DNA of 34,518 nucleotides from Nitrospiraceae bacterium (GTDB taxonomy: Bacteria; Nitrospirota; Thermodesulfovibrionia; UBA6902): positions 1,765,722 to 1,800,239 of the forward strand of contig CP070632.1 in NCBI GenBank assembly GCA_020356065.1, read 5' to 3'. The notes below the pieces were generated by a model. The model did not search any database. It worked only from the letters and a program-made list of their open reading frames with translations, and had not been told where the DNA came from. Below are positions 24,830 to 34,119 of this stretch, piece by piece (position 1 is the first letter of the stretch; each line of letters starts with the position of its first letter). Position numbers and translations under genes: made by a program.

Positions 24830-25177
24830 TTATGACTTCAGGTATTCGACGAACCGGTTATCCCTGTCCACAAGAACAACCTTGGGACTGACAGGTTTAT
24901 CAGTTAACTCAAATCCTATGATGATAATTTCTTCCCCTTTTTTAATCAGATGAGCAGCAGCACCGTTCAGACAGATAGTCCCTGATTTTCTCTCACCTGT
25001 TATTACATAGGTCTCCAGTCTAGCACCGGAAGTATTACTGGCTACTAAAACTTTTTCACCGGGCCATAACCCTGTCATCTCCATTAATTCTTCATCAATC
25101 GTAATACTGCCAACATACTCAATATTGGCATCTGTTACCGTGGCCTTATGTATTTTAGATCTCATTACCCAGCGCAT
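24830..25177 (-). CDS. panD: Aspartate 1-decarboxylase (pyruvoyl)
   Basis: 115 aa from ATG 25177, chosen because AGGAG lies seven to eight bases upstream and family members start MLxxMLKSKIHRA as here (MRWVMRSKIHKATVT). The self-cleavage site is the Gly-Ser in EYVGSITID, giving the pyruvoyl beta and alpha chains. ICLNGAAAHLIKKGEEIIII is the conserved core. It makes beta-alanine for pantothenate. It converges on the FmdE-like gene with 22 bases between stops. Confidence 0.96.
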   Translation of the reverse strand: MRWVMRSKIHKATVTDANIEYVGSITIDEELMEMTGLWPGEKVLVASNTSGARLETYVITGERKSGTICLNGAAAHLIKKGEEIIIIGFELTDKPVSPKVVLVDRDNRFVEYLKS

Positions 25178-25602
25178 ACTTTCACTCCTGTGTGCGTTAT
25201 ATGTAATTATCAAGCATACTTGCTTTCATACTGACGGATTAAATTCGAACGGTAGAATGAATTGCGAACAAAACAATAAACATATTCGTATTCTGCAGTC
25301 ATTTTAACCTGCTCCAACCTGTTTATTGTACTACCTGAAACGAAAAAAATCTTCCCATGAATACAGAAGATGTGATCATCCAAAAAAAGAAGGTCTCGTA
25401 CACAGGCAGACAATCTTCTAACTCTTTAAATTTATAGACTTATTCTTAATTCAGTTTTCTCTTGAACCGGTGAATAGATTCAAGAAATGTGTCGTCATCC
25501 CAAAGCCTGCCTGCCGGAAGGCAGGTACGATTACTGACTCTCCTGCATACTGAAAGCTTGGGAAGGCTTAGGGGCATAACAAAAAAAATGTTCATACTGA
25601 TT
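25178..25602. other. Intergenic stretch with a repeat
   Basis: About 425 bases. A 67-codon minus-strand frame (25210-25413) has no recognisable feature and no ribosome binding site. A palindromic repeat lies at 25506-25525. Confidence 0.4.
25506..25525. repeat. CCTGCCT/AGGCAGG palindrome
   Basis: Perfect 7-base arms with the loop GCCGGA. The CCTGCCTGCCGGAAGGCAGG core is a widespread type of dispersed intergenic repeat. Confidence 0.5.
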
Positions 25603-27702
25603 TTAATTAACAGCAGGGACTCTCTGCCTCCTCAGCTGATTGAGGTATATCAAGCCGGCCAGCAAAAGACCTGCTGCATATATCAGATATTTATTTTGAA
25701 CGCCAAACCACTCTGCCACATACGAAGGCTGCATCATACCAAATGCAACCAGGAGAAAGAAAGGGATTTCATACCACCTGTTCTTACACACAAACCATCC
25801 CTGTGTTGCAGCAGCAAATGAAAAATTACCTATACATGCCATAGTAAATATCAAAAACCCCAGCCCCCAGCTGTTAATATTATGCAGAATCAGGTCATGG
25901 TTGAATATAAACATGAATGCAATCATTGCTGTTCTTATGTCATAGATAAACCCCTGAATGCCTGTCTTGATGGGCGGTGATTTTGCAATTGCTGCTGCAG
26001 CGTAAGCTGCCAGACCTACAGGAGGAGTATCATCAGCCAGAATGCCAAAATAAAAGCAGAAGAGATGTGCCGCCATAAGAGGTACCATAAACCCGTTTGC
26101 AAGACCTACTTCCATAATAACAGGAGCAATGAGCACTGCCATAACAATATACGTGGCAGTTGTGGGAAGCCCCATGCCGAGAAGCAGGCTGGCAATTGCC
26201 GTAATGGTAATCAAGGCAAAGATATTTCCTCCTGCAAGAAACTCCACCAGTTCCGTGAGAATACTCCCGATCCCCATGGTTATCACACCAACAATTATGC
26301 CTGCTGCTGCGCATGCAATGGCAACGGTTACCATGTTGCGTCCTCCTGAAACAGCAGCCTCATAAAGACTTGTCAGGCCTGATCTGAACGCCGGACCGAG
26401 AGGTTTTTTATTCCTGAAACATCGTACCGGCTCCTGAATGACCATTATCAGTGCCTGAAGCGTAATCGCCCTGAATGCGGAAACTTCAGGAGAATGACGA
26501 AGTACTACCAGCTCATACACCAGTGCTCCAATCGGTATAAGGTAATGGAGGCCTGATTTCAGAACTTCCCTAAAATCCGGGGCTTCATCCCTGGTTAGTC
26601 CACGCAAACCTGCTTTTGAGGCCTCCACATGAACTATGAAAAAAAGTGTTGCATAGGAAACAAAGGCAGGAATGACCGCTGCCTTTACAACATCGAGATA
26701 TGCAACCCCTAGGTACTCGGCAATAATAAATGCTGCTGCTCCCATTATGGGCGGTGCCAATTGACCATCTGTACTGGCAGCAACCTCAATTGCGGCAGCT
26801 TTCGTGGGTTTATAACCGACCTTTTTCATTAGCGGTATGGTAAACGTACCAGTTGTGACGATATTGGCAATTGATGACCCTGACACCATTCCTGTCAGTC
26901 CTGATCCCACGATGGCAGCCTTTGCAGGTCCGCCTTTAAACCTTCCCAGTATGCTTAATGAAAGCTCGATAAAGAATTTTCCGGCACCGGCCCTATCCAG
27001 CATTGCACCGAACAGAACAAACAGGAACACTATTGTCGCAGAAACGTCAAGGGGTATCCCGTAAATGCCTTCAGTTGAAAGGGCGATTTTGTCAATGTAT
27101 TTGCTAAGGGACGCGCTTCTGAATGCAAAGTCACCGGGCATATGTTCAGCAAAAAAAACATAGGAACTGAAGAACGTTGCAATGACCGTGAGGGCCGGTC
27201 CTATCACACGTCTCGCAGCTTCCAGCAGCAGCAGCACAAGAGCTGCACCAATGATCATGTCCCGCAAAAGAGGGGTACCCGACCGCATGGCAAGGCCCGT
27301 ATAATCAACTAAATAATACAGGGCTGCTCCGCAGGCAGTAATGCCCAGCATTAAATCGATCAATGGGATATGAGACCTCTCAGACAGAAAGGAAAAGAGA
27401 CCTTTTACCGGTCTTTTAATTGCCGGGTAGGATAAATATGCGATGGCTATGGCAAATCCAAGATGAATGCTTCGAATGTACGATGAATTTACGATCAGCC
27501 AACTGGCAATAGAAAGTTGAAATATGCACCAGCCGACGGCCAGGGCAGGAACAATGAAACGTTGCCATCCGGATACATGGCGAAGGGCAGACAGCTCATC
27601 TTCTGCTGTCCGCCCCTGTTCTTCGGCAGCTTTTTCAATTTTTCTGAATTCTTCATGAGCAGCAGTCTCATAATCGGACCCTGCACTTTTATGCCCGCGC
27701 AC
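25603..27702 (-). CDS. TRAP transporter permease, fused small and large subunits (TAXI type)
   Basis: 699 aa from GTG 27702, with many membrane segments. A short cytoplasmic N-terminus and a 4-helix DctQ-like part (about 45-200) are fused to a DctM-like 12-helix part (about 210-690). DctM motifs include GAMLDRAGAGKFFIEL, GSGLTGMVSGSSIANIVTTGTFTIPLMKK, QLAPPIMGAAAFIIAEYLG, LGMGLPTTATYIVMAVL and LADDTPPVGLAAYAAAAIA. It imports organic acids or amino acids with Na+ or H+, together with the TAXI binding protein encoded seven bases upstream. The substrate is unknown. Confidence 0.94.
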   Translation of the reverse strand: MRGHKSAGSDYETAAHEEFRKIEKAAEEQGRTAEDELSALRHVSGWQRFIVPALAVGWCIFQLSIASWLIVNSSYIRSIHLGFAIAIAYLSYPAIKRPVKGLFSFLSERSHIPLIDLMLGITACGAALYYLVDYTGLAMRSGTPLLRDMIIGAALVLLLLEAARRVIGPALTVIATFFSSYVFFAEHMPGDFAFRSASLSKYIDKIALSTEGIYGIPLDVSATIVFLFVLFGAMLDRAGAGKFFIELSLSILGRFKGGPAKAAIVGSGLTGMVSGSSIANIVTTGTFTIPLMKKVGYKPTKAAAIEVAASTDGQLAPPIMGAAAFIIAEYLGVAYLDVVKAAVIPAFVSYATLFFIVHVEASKAGLRGLTRDEAPDFREVLKSGLHYLIPIGALVYELVVLRHSPEVSAFRAITLQALIMVIQEPVRCFRNKKPLGPAFRSGLTSLYEAAVSGGRNMVTVAIACAAAGIIVGVITMGIGSILTELVEFLAGGNIFALITITAIASLLLGMGLPTTATYIVMAVLIAPVIMEVGLANGFMVPLMAAHLFCFYFGILADDTPPVGLAAYAAAAIAKSPPIKTGIQGFIYDIRTAMIAFMFIFNHDLILHNINSWGLGFLIFTMACIGNFSFAAATQGWFVCKNRWYEIPFFLLVAFGMMQPSYVAEWFGVQNKYLIYAAGLLLAGLIYLNQLRRQRVPAVN

Positions 27703-27709
27703 TAATCAC

Positions 27710-28690
27710 TTATTTAAGAAGTCCCGCTTCATTGAAATATTTGGTTGCACCAGGGTGAAGCGGAGCAGACAATCCCGTAAGCATGGACTCCTTTGTTAGG
27801 ACACTGTACGCAGGATGAAGTTTTTTAAAGTCTTCAAAATTTTCAAAAATTTCCTTTACTACATGATACACATCTTCATCAGGAATCCTGCTGTGCGTAA
27901 CAAATGTAGCTTTCACACCAAAGGTTGGGATGTCCTTATCGTTTACCGCATTCGGATAAAAACTCATGGGCACCACACTGCGGGCATAATAAGGAAAGTT
28001 CAGGTAAAACGAATCCGGAAGAACGATCGGGATGAAACTAACCTTTCTTGTTCCTGCTGTGGCTTCCTTAAATGCCCCGGAAGGATGGCCTACGGTGTAG
28101 AAAAAGGCATCAATACGTCCATCAAGAAGGACGCCCGGAGCCTCAGCAGCCTTCAGCCCTTCTGCCTTCAGGTCGACTTTATAATTGATCCCTGCAGATG
28201 TCAGGGCATCTATTGAGTTTTGCCTCTGGCCGGAACCTGGATTACCTATATTCACATGTTTTCCTTTGAGATCCCTGATTGATTTAATTCCTGTATCCGT
28301 ACCTGCAAGAAGGGTAACACTTTCAGGATGAATACTGAATACTGCCCTGAGGTCCTTCTGGGCGCCATTGTCCTTCCACTCGGCAAGGCCTCTGATTGCC
28401 TGAAACTGCCTGTCAGACTGGACGATACCAAAATCAAGGTCTCCAGCCATGATTGCGTTGATATTGTAAACAGAGCCGCCTGTTGACTCGACGGTGAGTC
28501 GCATGTTGTAATCATTTTTCTTTGCATTCACTATCCTTGATATTGCTCCACCCGTGGGGTAATAAACTCCGGTCACTCCCCCGGTTCCAATGGTGTAAAA
28601 CCTGGTGTTCGCCGCATCCGACCGCCCTGACCAGCTCACCACCATGACTAAAGATAAAATAAACATTATTACCAATATATTTTTTTTCAT
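27710..28690 (-). CDS. TAXI-family TRAP transporter solute-binding protein
   Basis: 326 aa from ATG 28690, preceded by GGGGAGGG. A cleavable signal peptide (to about residue 26) is followed by the family's start FYTIGTGGVTGVYYPTGGAISRIVN. Further motifs are ESTGGSVYNINAIMAGDLDFGIVQSD, GKHVNIGNPGSGQRQNSIDAL and DGRIDAFFYTVGHPSGAFKE. It is periplasmic and hands its ligand to the fused permease that follows seven bases later. Glutamate-like or carboxylate ligands are typical of the family; nothing here fixes the choice. Confidence 0.94.
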   Translation of the reverse strand: MKKNILVIMFILSLVMVVSWSGRSDAANTRFYTIGTGGVTGVYYPTGGAISRIVNAKKNDYNMRLTVESTGGSVYNINAIMAGDLDFGIVQSDRQFQAIRGLAEWKDNGAQKDLRAVFSIHPESVTLLAGTDTGIKSIRDLKGKHVNIGNPGSGQRQNSIDALTSAGINYKVDLKAEGLKAAEAPGVLLDGRIDAFFYTVGHPSGAFKEATAGTRKVSFIPIVLPDSFYLNFPYYARSVVPMSFYPNAVNDKDIPTFGVKATFVTHSRIPDEDVYHVVKEIFENFEDFKKLHPAYSVLTKESMLTGLSAPLHPGATKYFNEAGLLK

Positions 28691-29001
28691 ATTTCCCTCC
28701 CCTTTCTGGATACCCGGTTGCATAGACCGGTTTATCAGGTTAAAAATAAATCTAGTATTGGTACTGCAGGCAATTTCAATTAAATACCATGAGATAAAAA
28801 TGATGCACGCTGATTATCCATTATAAAGAGAATGGCTCAAAAAATAAAGGAATTTTTTCGTATTGAATAAAATGGGGGCATTAATAGCAGGGAGCGGGTC
28901 ATGAATTAGCGTTCAGTGGCCTGCCATAATAATTGTTAAAGAACAAATAACATTATCCCGATAAAGATGGGAAGTATACTTTTATTATATATTATTGGGG
29001 A

Positions 29002-29978
29002 ATGATGAACTTTCAAAAGATCAACAAAGATCTCATTATAACGTTTCTACTCGTTGCAATATCAGGAATGATATTCTTTTTTGTGTCAAATCAGCGGGCT
29101 TTTCTCAATTTCTTCTATATACCGGTGCTCTTTGGAGCTTATTATTTTGGTAAGCGCTACGCAACCCAGGCTGTTGCTTTATCAGCTATAATGATCTTCA
29201 TGATAGCTTATTATTATCCTCACACCTTTGACTTCAAAGGAACAAGCGACTTGTACAAATGGCTGGATATAGTAACGTGGGGAGGATTTCTGCTGGTGAC
29301 TGGATACTGCATGGGTATTCTATATGATAAAAGGAAGAGAAGACCAGAGAAGTCAACAAGACCTACAGAGGTATCATAGAAATGCTCTCCGTTATTATTG
29401 ATACAGCAGATAAACATACCCAGAGTCACTCATTCAGAGTTTCAGTAATATCAGAAATGATTGCCAGTCATCTGGGCCTTTCTGAAAAGGATATTGAAAA
29501 CATCAGAATCGGGGCGTTGCTTCATGATATCGGCAAATTGGGGATTAGTGCAGAAACACTTAACAAGATAGGGAAATTGTCTTCAGCTGAGAGGATTGAA
29601 ATTAGTGAACATACCAGAATTGGAACAAATGTGCTTGGTTCTTCAAGCAGCCGGGTCGTTGATCTTCTTCCGATTATCCTGCACCATCATGAAAGATACG
29701 ATGGAAGCGGCCACAATGGATTATCAGGTAAAGACATTCCTCTCGGGGCACGAATTGTAGCTGTTGCAGATGTATATGAAGCACTGACATCCGATCGGCC
29801 CTACCGTAAGGCACTGAGACCATCTGAAGCGAGAAAGAATATAATAGATAATTCAGGCACTCATTTTGACCCGGATATAGTAAAAATATTTGATGTTATA
29901 TACCCGTCTCTTTTGAGAGAAGGACCAATGTTCCCATCGGCAACACTAGGGGCATCCATGGTTGGTACCGGGAACTGA
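29002..29978 (+). pseudogene. Membrane-anchored HD-GYP phosphodiesterase, interrupted by a 1-base frameshift
   Basis: The first frame (29002-29379) encodes about four membrane helices ending GYCMGILYDK. The second (from ATG 29382) encodes an HD-GYP domain. In that frame the codons upstream of the ATG read EEKTREVNKTYRGIIEML, the usual entry to HD-GYP domains, so one gene was split near the A4 run at 29329-29332; one more A restores a single frame. The HD domain keeps HDIGK and HHERYDGSG, but the third motif is GHNG instead of GYPxG. It would cleave c-di-GMP if made. The break may be a homopolymer sequencing error, a real mutation or slippage. Confidence 0.75.
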
Positions 29979-30081
29979 TGATCCTGTATCCCACACTATT
30001 CATACATATATGAGCCATGGAGGTAAGCCTTAATAATAGTTTTTAATATTTAAGGTGAATGGAATTGCTGATGGATAATTC

Positions 30082-30957
30082 TCAGAGCCCGCGCAGTTGC
30101 TCGATTAGTTCGACTACTTTAGCTGCTGGAGTAATCACGGCCATTTCACCTCCTGACTTATCGCCATGAGTACCATGTACAAACCCAATGCAACTCACTG
30201 TTTTAGATGTGATTATTGACTCACCTTTAAGATACGTGCCAGGAAGTTCGAAAATTGGTGCTCCACTGTATCCCCCTATGCCGGGATTGTCAAGTAAAAA
30301 AGATACCTGTGGAGTTTCAGTATCAAATCGGTTTAACGTCAATAAGCCGCTTGAAATTTTTGTCACTCTGGAGAGGGGTGAAAAATATTCTTCTACAACC
30401 AACCCAGGGGGGAATCCCAACATAATAAGCGGTTTTGCTCTATCTGGCAAAACTAACTCTTTTTGTAAAAAACTTAAAGGCAGGAAGTGCTCCCGCAATA
30501 TTGGTTTTAGGCTTGGATCCGGCTCAAGTTTTAAGACTGCTATATCAGCAGTGTCATGAGATATCCAGTTTGGACTTTCCGTGACTCCAGTTAATGTAGT
30601 AAGTTCAAATGAATAAGGAATATCTCTGTTTTCTTTAACTATGATTTCAGTATCTATTGATGTCTTCTTTGCAACATGATCAGCAGTAACTAAATAGAGT
30701 ATTTTATTATCTGCCACAAGCAATCCCGTTGCTACGTCAAGTGACTTTTTAGGTTGTACATAGCCTGTTTCTGGATCACGGAGTAGTATCTCGTAGGTTT
30801 TATTATTAAACGAAGTACGCTCTATAATTTCAGTTCTCAGAAACACGACCGTAACAGAAAGTTTTTCTATATCCATTACAGATGGATTTGACTCTGTTTT
30901 GGTGCACAAAGTGAGGAATAATAAAACGGATGTAATAAAACCTGTTAGTGATCGCAT
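30082..30957 (-). CDS. Trypsin-like serine protease, exported
   Basis: 291 aa. A signal-like hydrophobic segment (7-18) is followed by a chymotrypsin-fold domain with a complete triad: His94 in VTADHV, Asp138 in TADIAVLKL and Ser231 in GGYSGAPIF. There is no PDZ domain and no Walker motif. The disorder-free C-terminus ends in a short helix (VVELIEQLRGL). The fold is that of DegP/HtrA-type proteases without PDZ, and the protein is probably periplasmic. It is monocistronic. Its target is unknown. Confidence 0.82.
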   Translation of the reverse strand: MRSLTGFITSVLLFLTLCTKTESNPSVMDIEKLSVTVVFLRTEIIERTSFNNKTYEILLRDPETGYVQPKKSLDVATGLLVADNKILYLVTADHVAKKTSIDTEIIVKENRDIPYSFELTTLTGVTESPNWISHDTADIAVLKLEPDPSLKPILREHFLPLSFLQKELVLPDRAKPLIMLGFPPGLVVEEYFSPLSRVTKISSGLLTLNRFDTETPQVSFLLDNPGIGGYSGAPIFELPGTYLKGESIITSKTVSCIGFVHGTHGDKSGGEMAVITPAAKVVELIEQLRGL

Positions 30958-31231
30958 AGATTAACCCTAAATAATTGATAAGAGCTTACTATTATTATAT
31001 ATGATTTTAATATCCAAACGCATCATAATTTCTAAATGTTATGCAAATGGAACACGCCCTTAAAATCAGGTTCTTAAAAATGAATTTGTGGTATTCCAGC
31101 TTTGCACCCGACCACATCATCAAGGCAGTTAACATGCTGAATAAAACTCCCAACAGCAAGAGCGAACTATACAATAACTGTATTATGGGGGGTTTAAGTG
31201 AAGTCCATCAGATGTAAGTCATTGATTTTAA

Positions 31232-31309
31232 TGGCGGGGTGGACGGGACTTGAACCCGCGACCTCTGGCTTGACAGGCCAGCGTTCTAACCAATCTGAAC
31301 TACCACCCC
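31232..31309 (-). tRNA. tRNA-Asp (GTC), CCA encoded
   Basis: The full cloverleaf is visible: acceptor GGGGTGG/CCACCCC, anticodon stem CTGGC/GCCAG with loop CTGTCAA, T arm GCGGGTTCAAGTCCCGT, discriminator G and encoded CCA. 78 bases. Confidence 0.97.
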
Positions 31310-31384
31310 GAAATAGGTGAAAAGTAATAAGTGAGAAGTAAGAATTACACTTCTTAGATCCGACTTTTTACTTCTTATTTATAA

Positions 31385-31460
31385 TGGTAGGCGGAACAGG
31401 GCTTGAACCTGTGACCCCAGCCTTGTAAGGGCTGTGCTCTCCCAACTGAGCTATCCGCCC
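31385..31460 (-). tRNA. tRNA-Val (TAC), CCA encoded
   Basis: Acceptor GGGCGGA/TCCGCCT, D arm GCTCAGTTGGGAGAGC, anticodon stem CAGCC/GGCTG with loop CTTACAA, T arm ACAGGTTCAAGCCCTGT, and encoded CCA. 76 bases. It lies 75 bases upstream of tRNA-Asp and is likely co-transcribed with it. Confidence 0.97.
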
Positions 31461-31581
31461 GCATTCTCTATTATAGAATGAATAATATAACAAAAGAGAT
31501 ATGAAAATTAAAAGCCCGTAACGTTTGTTTGATTTATATGAATCCCTTCATATACAATTTACAGACAGGATGAAAAATTTC

Positions 31582-32355
31582 ATGAAACGTAAACAACTTA
31601 AGTACCTAACAAGACTCGGTTTAATGTTCCTGTTGCTGACATTGCTTCTGTCATGTTCAAAGGACAAACATGAATCTTCATATTTTGAGCCGGAAGAGTC
31701 ATTAAAAGAAGCTGATACACTTATCAGCAATCGTAAATTTGAAAAAGCCAGGGAAATTCTTGAAGATATCAAGGCAAAAGATGCCTCACAAAAATATGCC
31801 ACTGTAGCGCGTTTAAGAATAGCCGACACTTATTTTGAAGACGGATCATATGAAGAAGCAGCTGTCGAATATGAATCATTTCTCAATATCCATAACCGTC
31901 ACAGATATGCTTCATACGCCCAGTTTAAGCTGGCAATGAGCTATTTCAAGAGAATAAAGACCGTTGACGTCAGTTATTCATGGGCAAAAAGGGCATTAGA
32001 TGAATTTGAGAGACTGCTTCAGGCGTATCCCCGGAATCCTTACCTTGAAGTGACCGAGGATAGGATCAGGACATGCAGGAAACTACTCGCTGATTATGAG
32101 CTTTATGTCGGCAAATTCTATTTCAAAAAAAAATCATATACGGCAGCACTCCTGCGTTTAAACAATATTCTTAAAACCTATCCCGACTATGACAATGAAT
32201 CTGAAACTCTTTACTACATCGGCGTCTCATATAACAAACTGGGGCAGCAGGATGAGGCCATGACTACTTTACATGCACTTATCAGTAAATACCCCGCATC
32301 GAAAATCTCAAATGACGCAAAGAAAGTTCTCGCCTCAATACATAAGAAACAGTGA
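31582..32355 (+). CDS. bamD: Outer membrane assembly lipoprotein BamD-like
   Basis: About 257 aa from ATG 31582 (AGGA about eleven bases upstream); an ATG at 31570 is possible. The signal peptide ends in lipobox LLSC. Five TPR-like repeats follow, from SLKEADTLISNRKFEKAREIL to QDEAMTTLHALISKYP, with the BamD-typical YAQFKLAMSYFKRI and FERLLQAYPRNPYLE. It should sit on the inner face of the outer membrane and assist beta-barrel insertion by BamA. It is the first gene of a pair with the siroheme gene (4-base overlap). Confidence 0.92.
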   Translation: MKRKQLKYLTRLGLMFLLLTLLLSCSKDKHESSYFEPEESLKEADTLISNRKFEKAREILEDIKAKDASQKYATVARLRIADTYFEDGSYEEAAVEYESFLNIHNRHRYASYAQFKLAMSYFKRIKTVDVSYSWAKRALDEFERLLQAYPRNPYLEVTEDRIRTCRKLLADYELYVGKFYFKKKSYTAALLRLNNILKTYPDYDNESETLYYIGVSYNKLGQQDEAMTTLHALISKYPASKISNDAKKVLASIHKKQ

Positions 32356-32987
32356 AATATTATCCTGCCTTTATTGATCTGAAAGACAAACCTACTGTTG
32401 TTATAGGAGGCGGCAGGGTCGCGGAGAGAAAGGTACGATCATTGTTGCAGGCAGGAGCACAAGTCAGAGTCATAAGTCCAGAAATTACAGAGGGCCTCGC
32501 AAAACTCCGGAAACAGGGTTTGTTGAAGCATGTGAAACGAACCTACAGAAAAGGTGATCTCAAAAATGCGTTCATGGTAATAGCAGGAACCTCCAGTTCC
32601 ACAGTGAATAAGAAAATCGCTGAAGATGCCGAATACCTGGTTAATGTCATTGATGCACCCCTAGAGGGGAACTTCATTGTCCCCTCCCTGATCAGAAAGG
32701 GAGCACTGACGATTGCCATATCAACAGAAGGTACAAGCCCTGCAGTATCCAGGAAGATCAGAAAAGAGATTGAAACTCTTTACGGAAAAGAATACAGCCA
32801 GTATCTCAAATTTTTAGAAACCGTCAGACAGAAAACCCTGACAACGGTAAAAGACAGCAGAAAGAGAAAAAGAATCCTTAATTACCTCGCCTCGGATAAC
32901 ATACTTCATCTCTTGAGAAATAAAGGGTTAAAAGAAACTTGCACGGAAATCAAGATCTATCTGGAGACCAAGACTGACAAACTATGA
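32352..32987 (+). CDS. Precorrin-2 dehydrogenase / siroheme synthase N-terminal domain
   Basis: 211 aa, GTG start overlapping the bamD stop (GTGA). The NAD-binding motif VVIGGGRVAERKVRSLLQAGAQVRVISPE is at the N-terminus. VNVIDAPLEGNFIVPSLIRKGALTIAISTEGTSPAVSRKIRKEIE is the core of the Met8p/CysG-B family. It oxidises precorrin-2 to sirohydrochlorin and may insert iron. No methyltransferase domain is fused. Siroheme points to sulfite or nitrite reductase, which are not in the window. Confidence 0.95.
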   Translation: MKYYPAFIDLKDKPTVVIGGGRVAERKVRSLLQAGAQVRVISPEITEGLAKLRKQGLLKHVKRTYRKGDLKNAFMVIAGTSSSTVNKKIAEDAEYLVNVIDAPLEGNFIVPSLIRKGALTIAISTEGTSPAVSRKIRKEIETLYGKEYSQYLKFLETVRQKTLTTVKDSRKRKRILNYLASDNILHLLRNKGLKETCTEIKIYLETKTDKL

Positions 32988-33389
32988 CGTTCTTGATATG
33001 GACCATATCTCGTCATGAACCCGTTCCGCCGCTTCACTGTCGCTGAAAAGTCCCACCACAACGACTATTCTTGTTACACCAATCCCCTGATCTTTTAAGA
33101 TCAATGTTATCTTTTTGCCATCCTTGTTTACTGCTTCTATCCGGCCTTTGCCCCCTTCATCAATACTGTTCGAAATGCTGATACCAAGGTTTTCAAGTGC
33201 CTTGTTTGCAACATCCCATGCATCTGCATAAGCAAGAGGATAGTCCCTAGACAAACGACCCTCAACCCATCGATAACCGCCTAATGCAGCAAGTCCTCCT
33301 CCGGTAAACCAGGCAGCAGCACACCCGTATAAAATAGATAGTGAACATAAAAGAAGAATACATTTCAATAGTTGTCTTTTTAGTGTCAT
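32982..33389 (-). CDS. DUF3568-family lipoprotein
   Basis: 135 aa. Signal peptide with lipobox LYGC (Cys23). The mature domain (YPLAYADAWDVANKALENLGI... GRIEAVNKDGKKITLILKD... TRIVVVVGLFSDSEAAERVHDEI) matches the DUF3568 pattern of small alpha/beta lipoproteins common in Deltaproteobacteria and Nitrospirota. Its function is unknown. It overlaps the end of the convergent siroheme gene by six bases. Confidence 0.85.
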   Translation of the reverse strand: MTLKRQLLKCILLLCSLSILYGCAAAWFTGGGLAALGGYRWVEGRLSRDYPLAYADAWDVANKALENLGISISNSIDEGGKGRIEAVNKDGKKITLILKDQGIGVTRIVVVVGLFSDSEAAERVHDEIWSISRTS

Positions 33390-33486
33390 ACCTATAATGA
33401 GATACCAGAAAGTAGCAGAAATTACAAGTTTTAATTAGCAGTTACATGTTTTTGCATTCATGTCCAGTTCTGCTTCGGGAGTTGAT

Positions 33487-34107
33487 ATGTTAGAATTCGT
33501 AATGAAATTTTTCACACTTACAGAACATAATTATCAAAAAGCAGTTACAGAAGCAGCCGTAATTCTCAATGCAGGAGGAATAATTGCATTTGCTACAGAA
33601 AGTTATTACGCAGTGGGTGTAATTGCCATGAATGAAAAGGAAGTAAGGAGGATATTTGATCTCAAGAACAGGCCTCTCGACAAACCTATCCCCCTGATTG
33701 TGAGCGATAGAAAAACTCTGTGTACTGTTGCAGAAGAAGTTCCTGATCAGGCACATGATTTAATGAAGAAGTTCTGGCCAGGTCCCTTGACACTGATATT
33801 TAAGGCTCGTACTGAAGTTCCGACATTGATAACGGGAAGCAGTGGAAAAGTCGCTGTCAGGGTTCCGGGAGACAGCACGGCACTTCAGATCGCAAAAGCC
33901 ATAAAAAAACCTGTAACTGCTACAAGCGCAAATCTGTCCTCCATGCCTCCTGCAGTTAATGCCAGAGACGTGCTTTCTTACTTTGGAGATAATATAGATC
34001 TCATACTTGACGGGGGGCAGGCTCCGGGAGGGAAACCGTCAACAATACTGGATGTAACTGTTACCCCCCCAAGAATCCTTCGACAGGGAAGCATTATATT
34101 GACTTAA
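33487..34107 (+). CDS. L-threonylcarbamoyladenylate synthase (TsaC/Sua5/YrdC family)
   Basis: 206 aa from ATG 33487, with CGGGAG five bases upstream; an earlier ATG at 33460 would add nine residues. YrdC motifs: AGGIIAFATESYYAVGV, FDLKNRPLDKPIPLIV (the KxR site), FWPGPLTLIFKA and VTATSANLS. It makes threonylcarbamoyl-AMP for t6A37 of ANN-decoding tRNAs. The usual TDTxYGL is here TESYYAVG, a subfamily variation. It converges on the PiT gene with 12 bases between. Confidence 0.92.
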   Translation: MLEFVMKFFTLTEHNYQKAVTEAAVILNAGGIIAFATESYYAVGVIAMNEKEVRRIFDLKNRPLDKPIPLIVSDRKTLCTVAEEVPDQAHDLMKKFWPGPLTLIFKARTEVPTLITGSSGKVAVRVPGDSTALQIAKAIKKPVTATSANLSSMPPAVNARDVLSYFGDNIDLILDGGQAPGGKPSTILDVTVTPPRILRQGSIILT

Positions 34108-34119
34108 ATTGCCGTAAAG

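Noticed and set aside
25210-25413. 67-codon minus-strand frame upstream of panD
   Set aside because: There is no recognisable feature or ribosome binding site, and it runs into the panD leader.
26033-26365. Frames rich in His and Cys opposite or beside the TRAP permease
   Set aside because: They are shadows of the TRAP permease gene in other frames, caused by its biased codon use.
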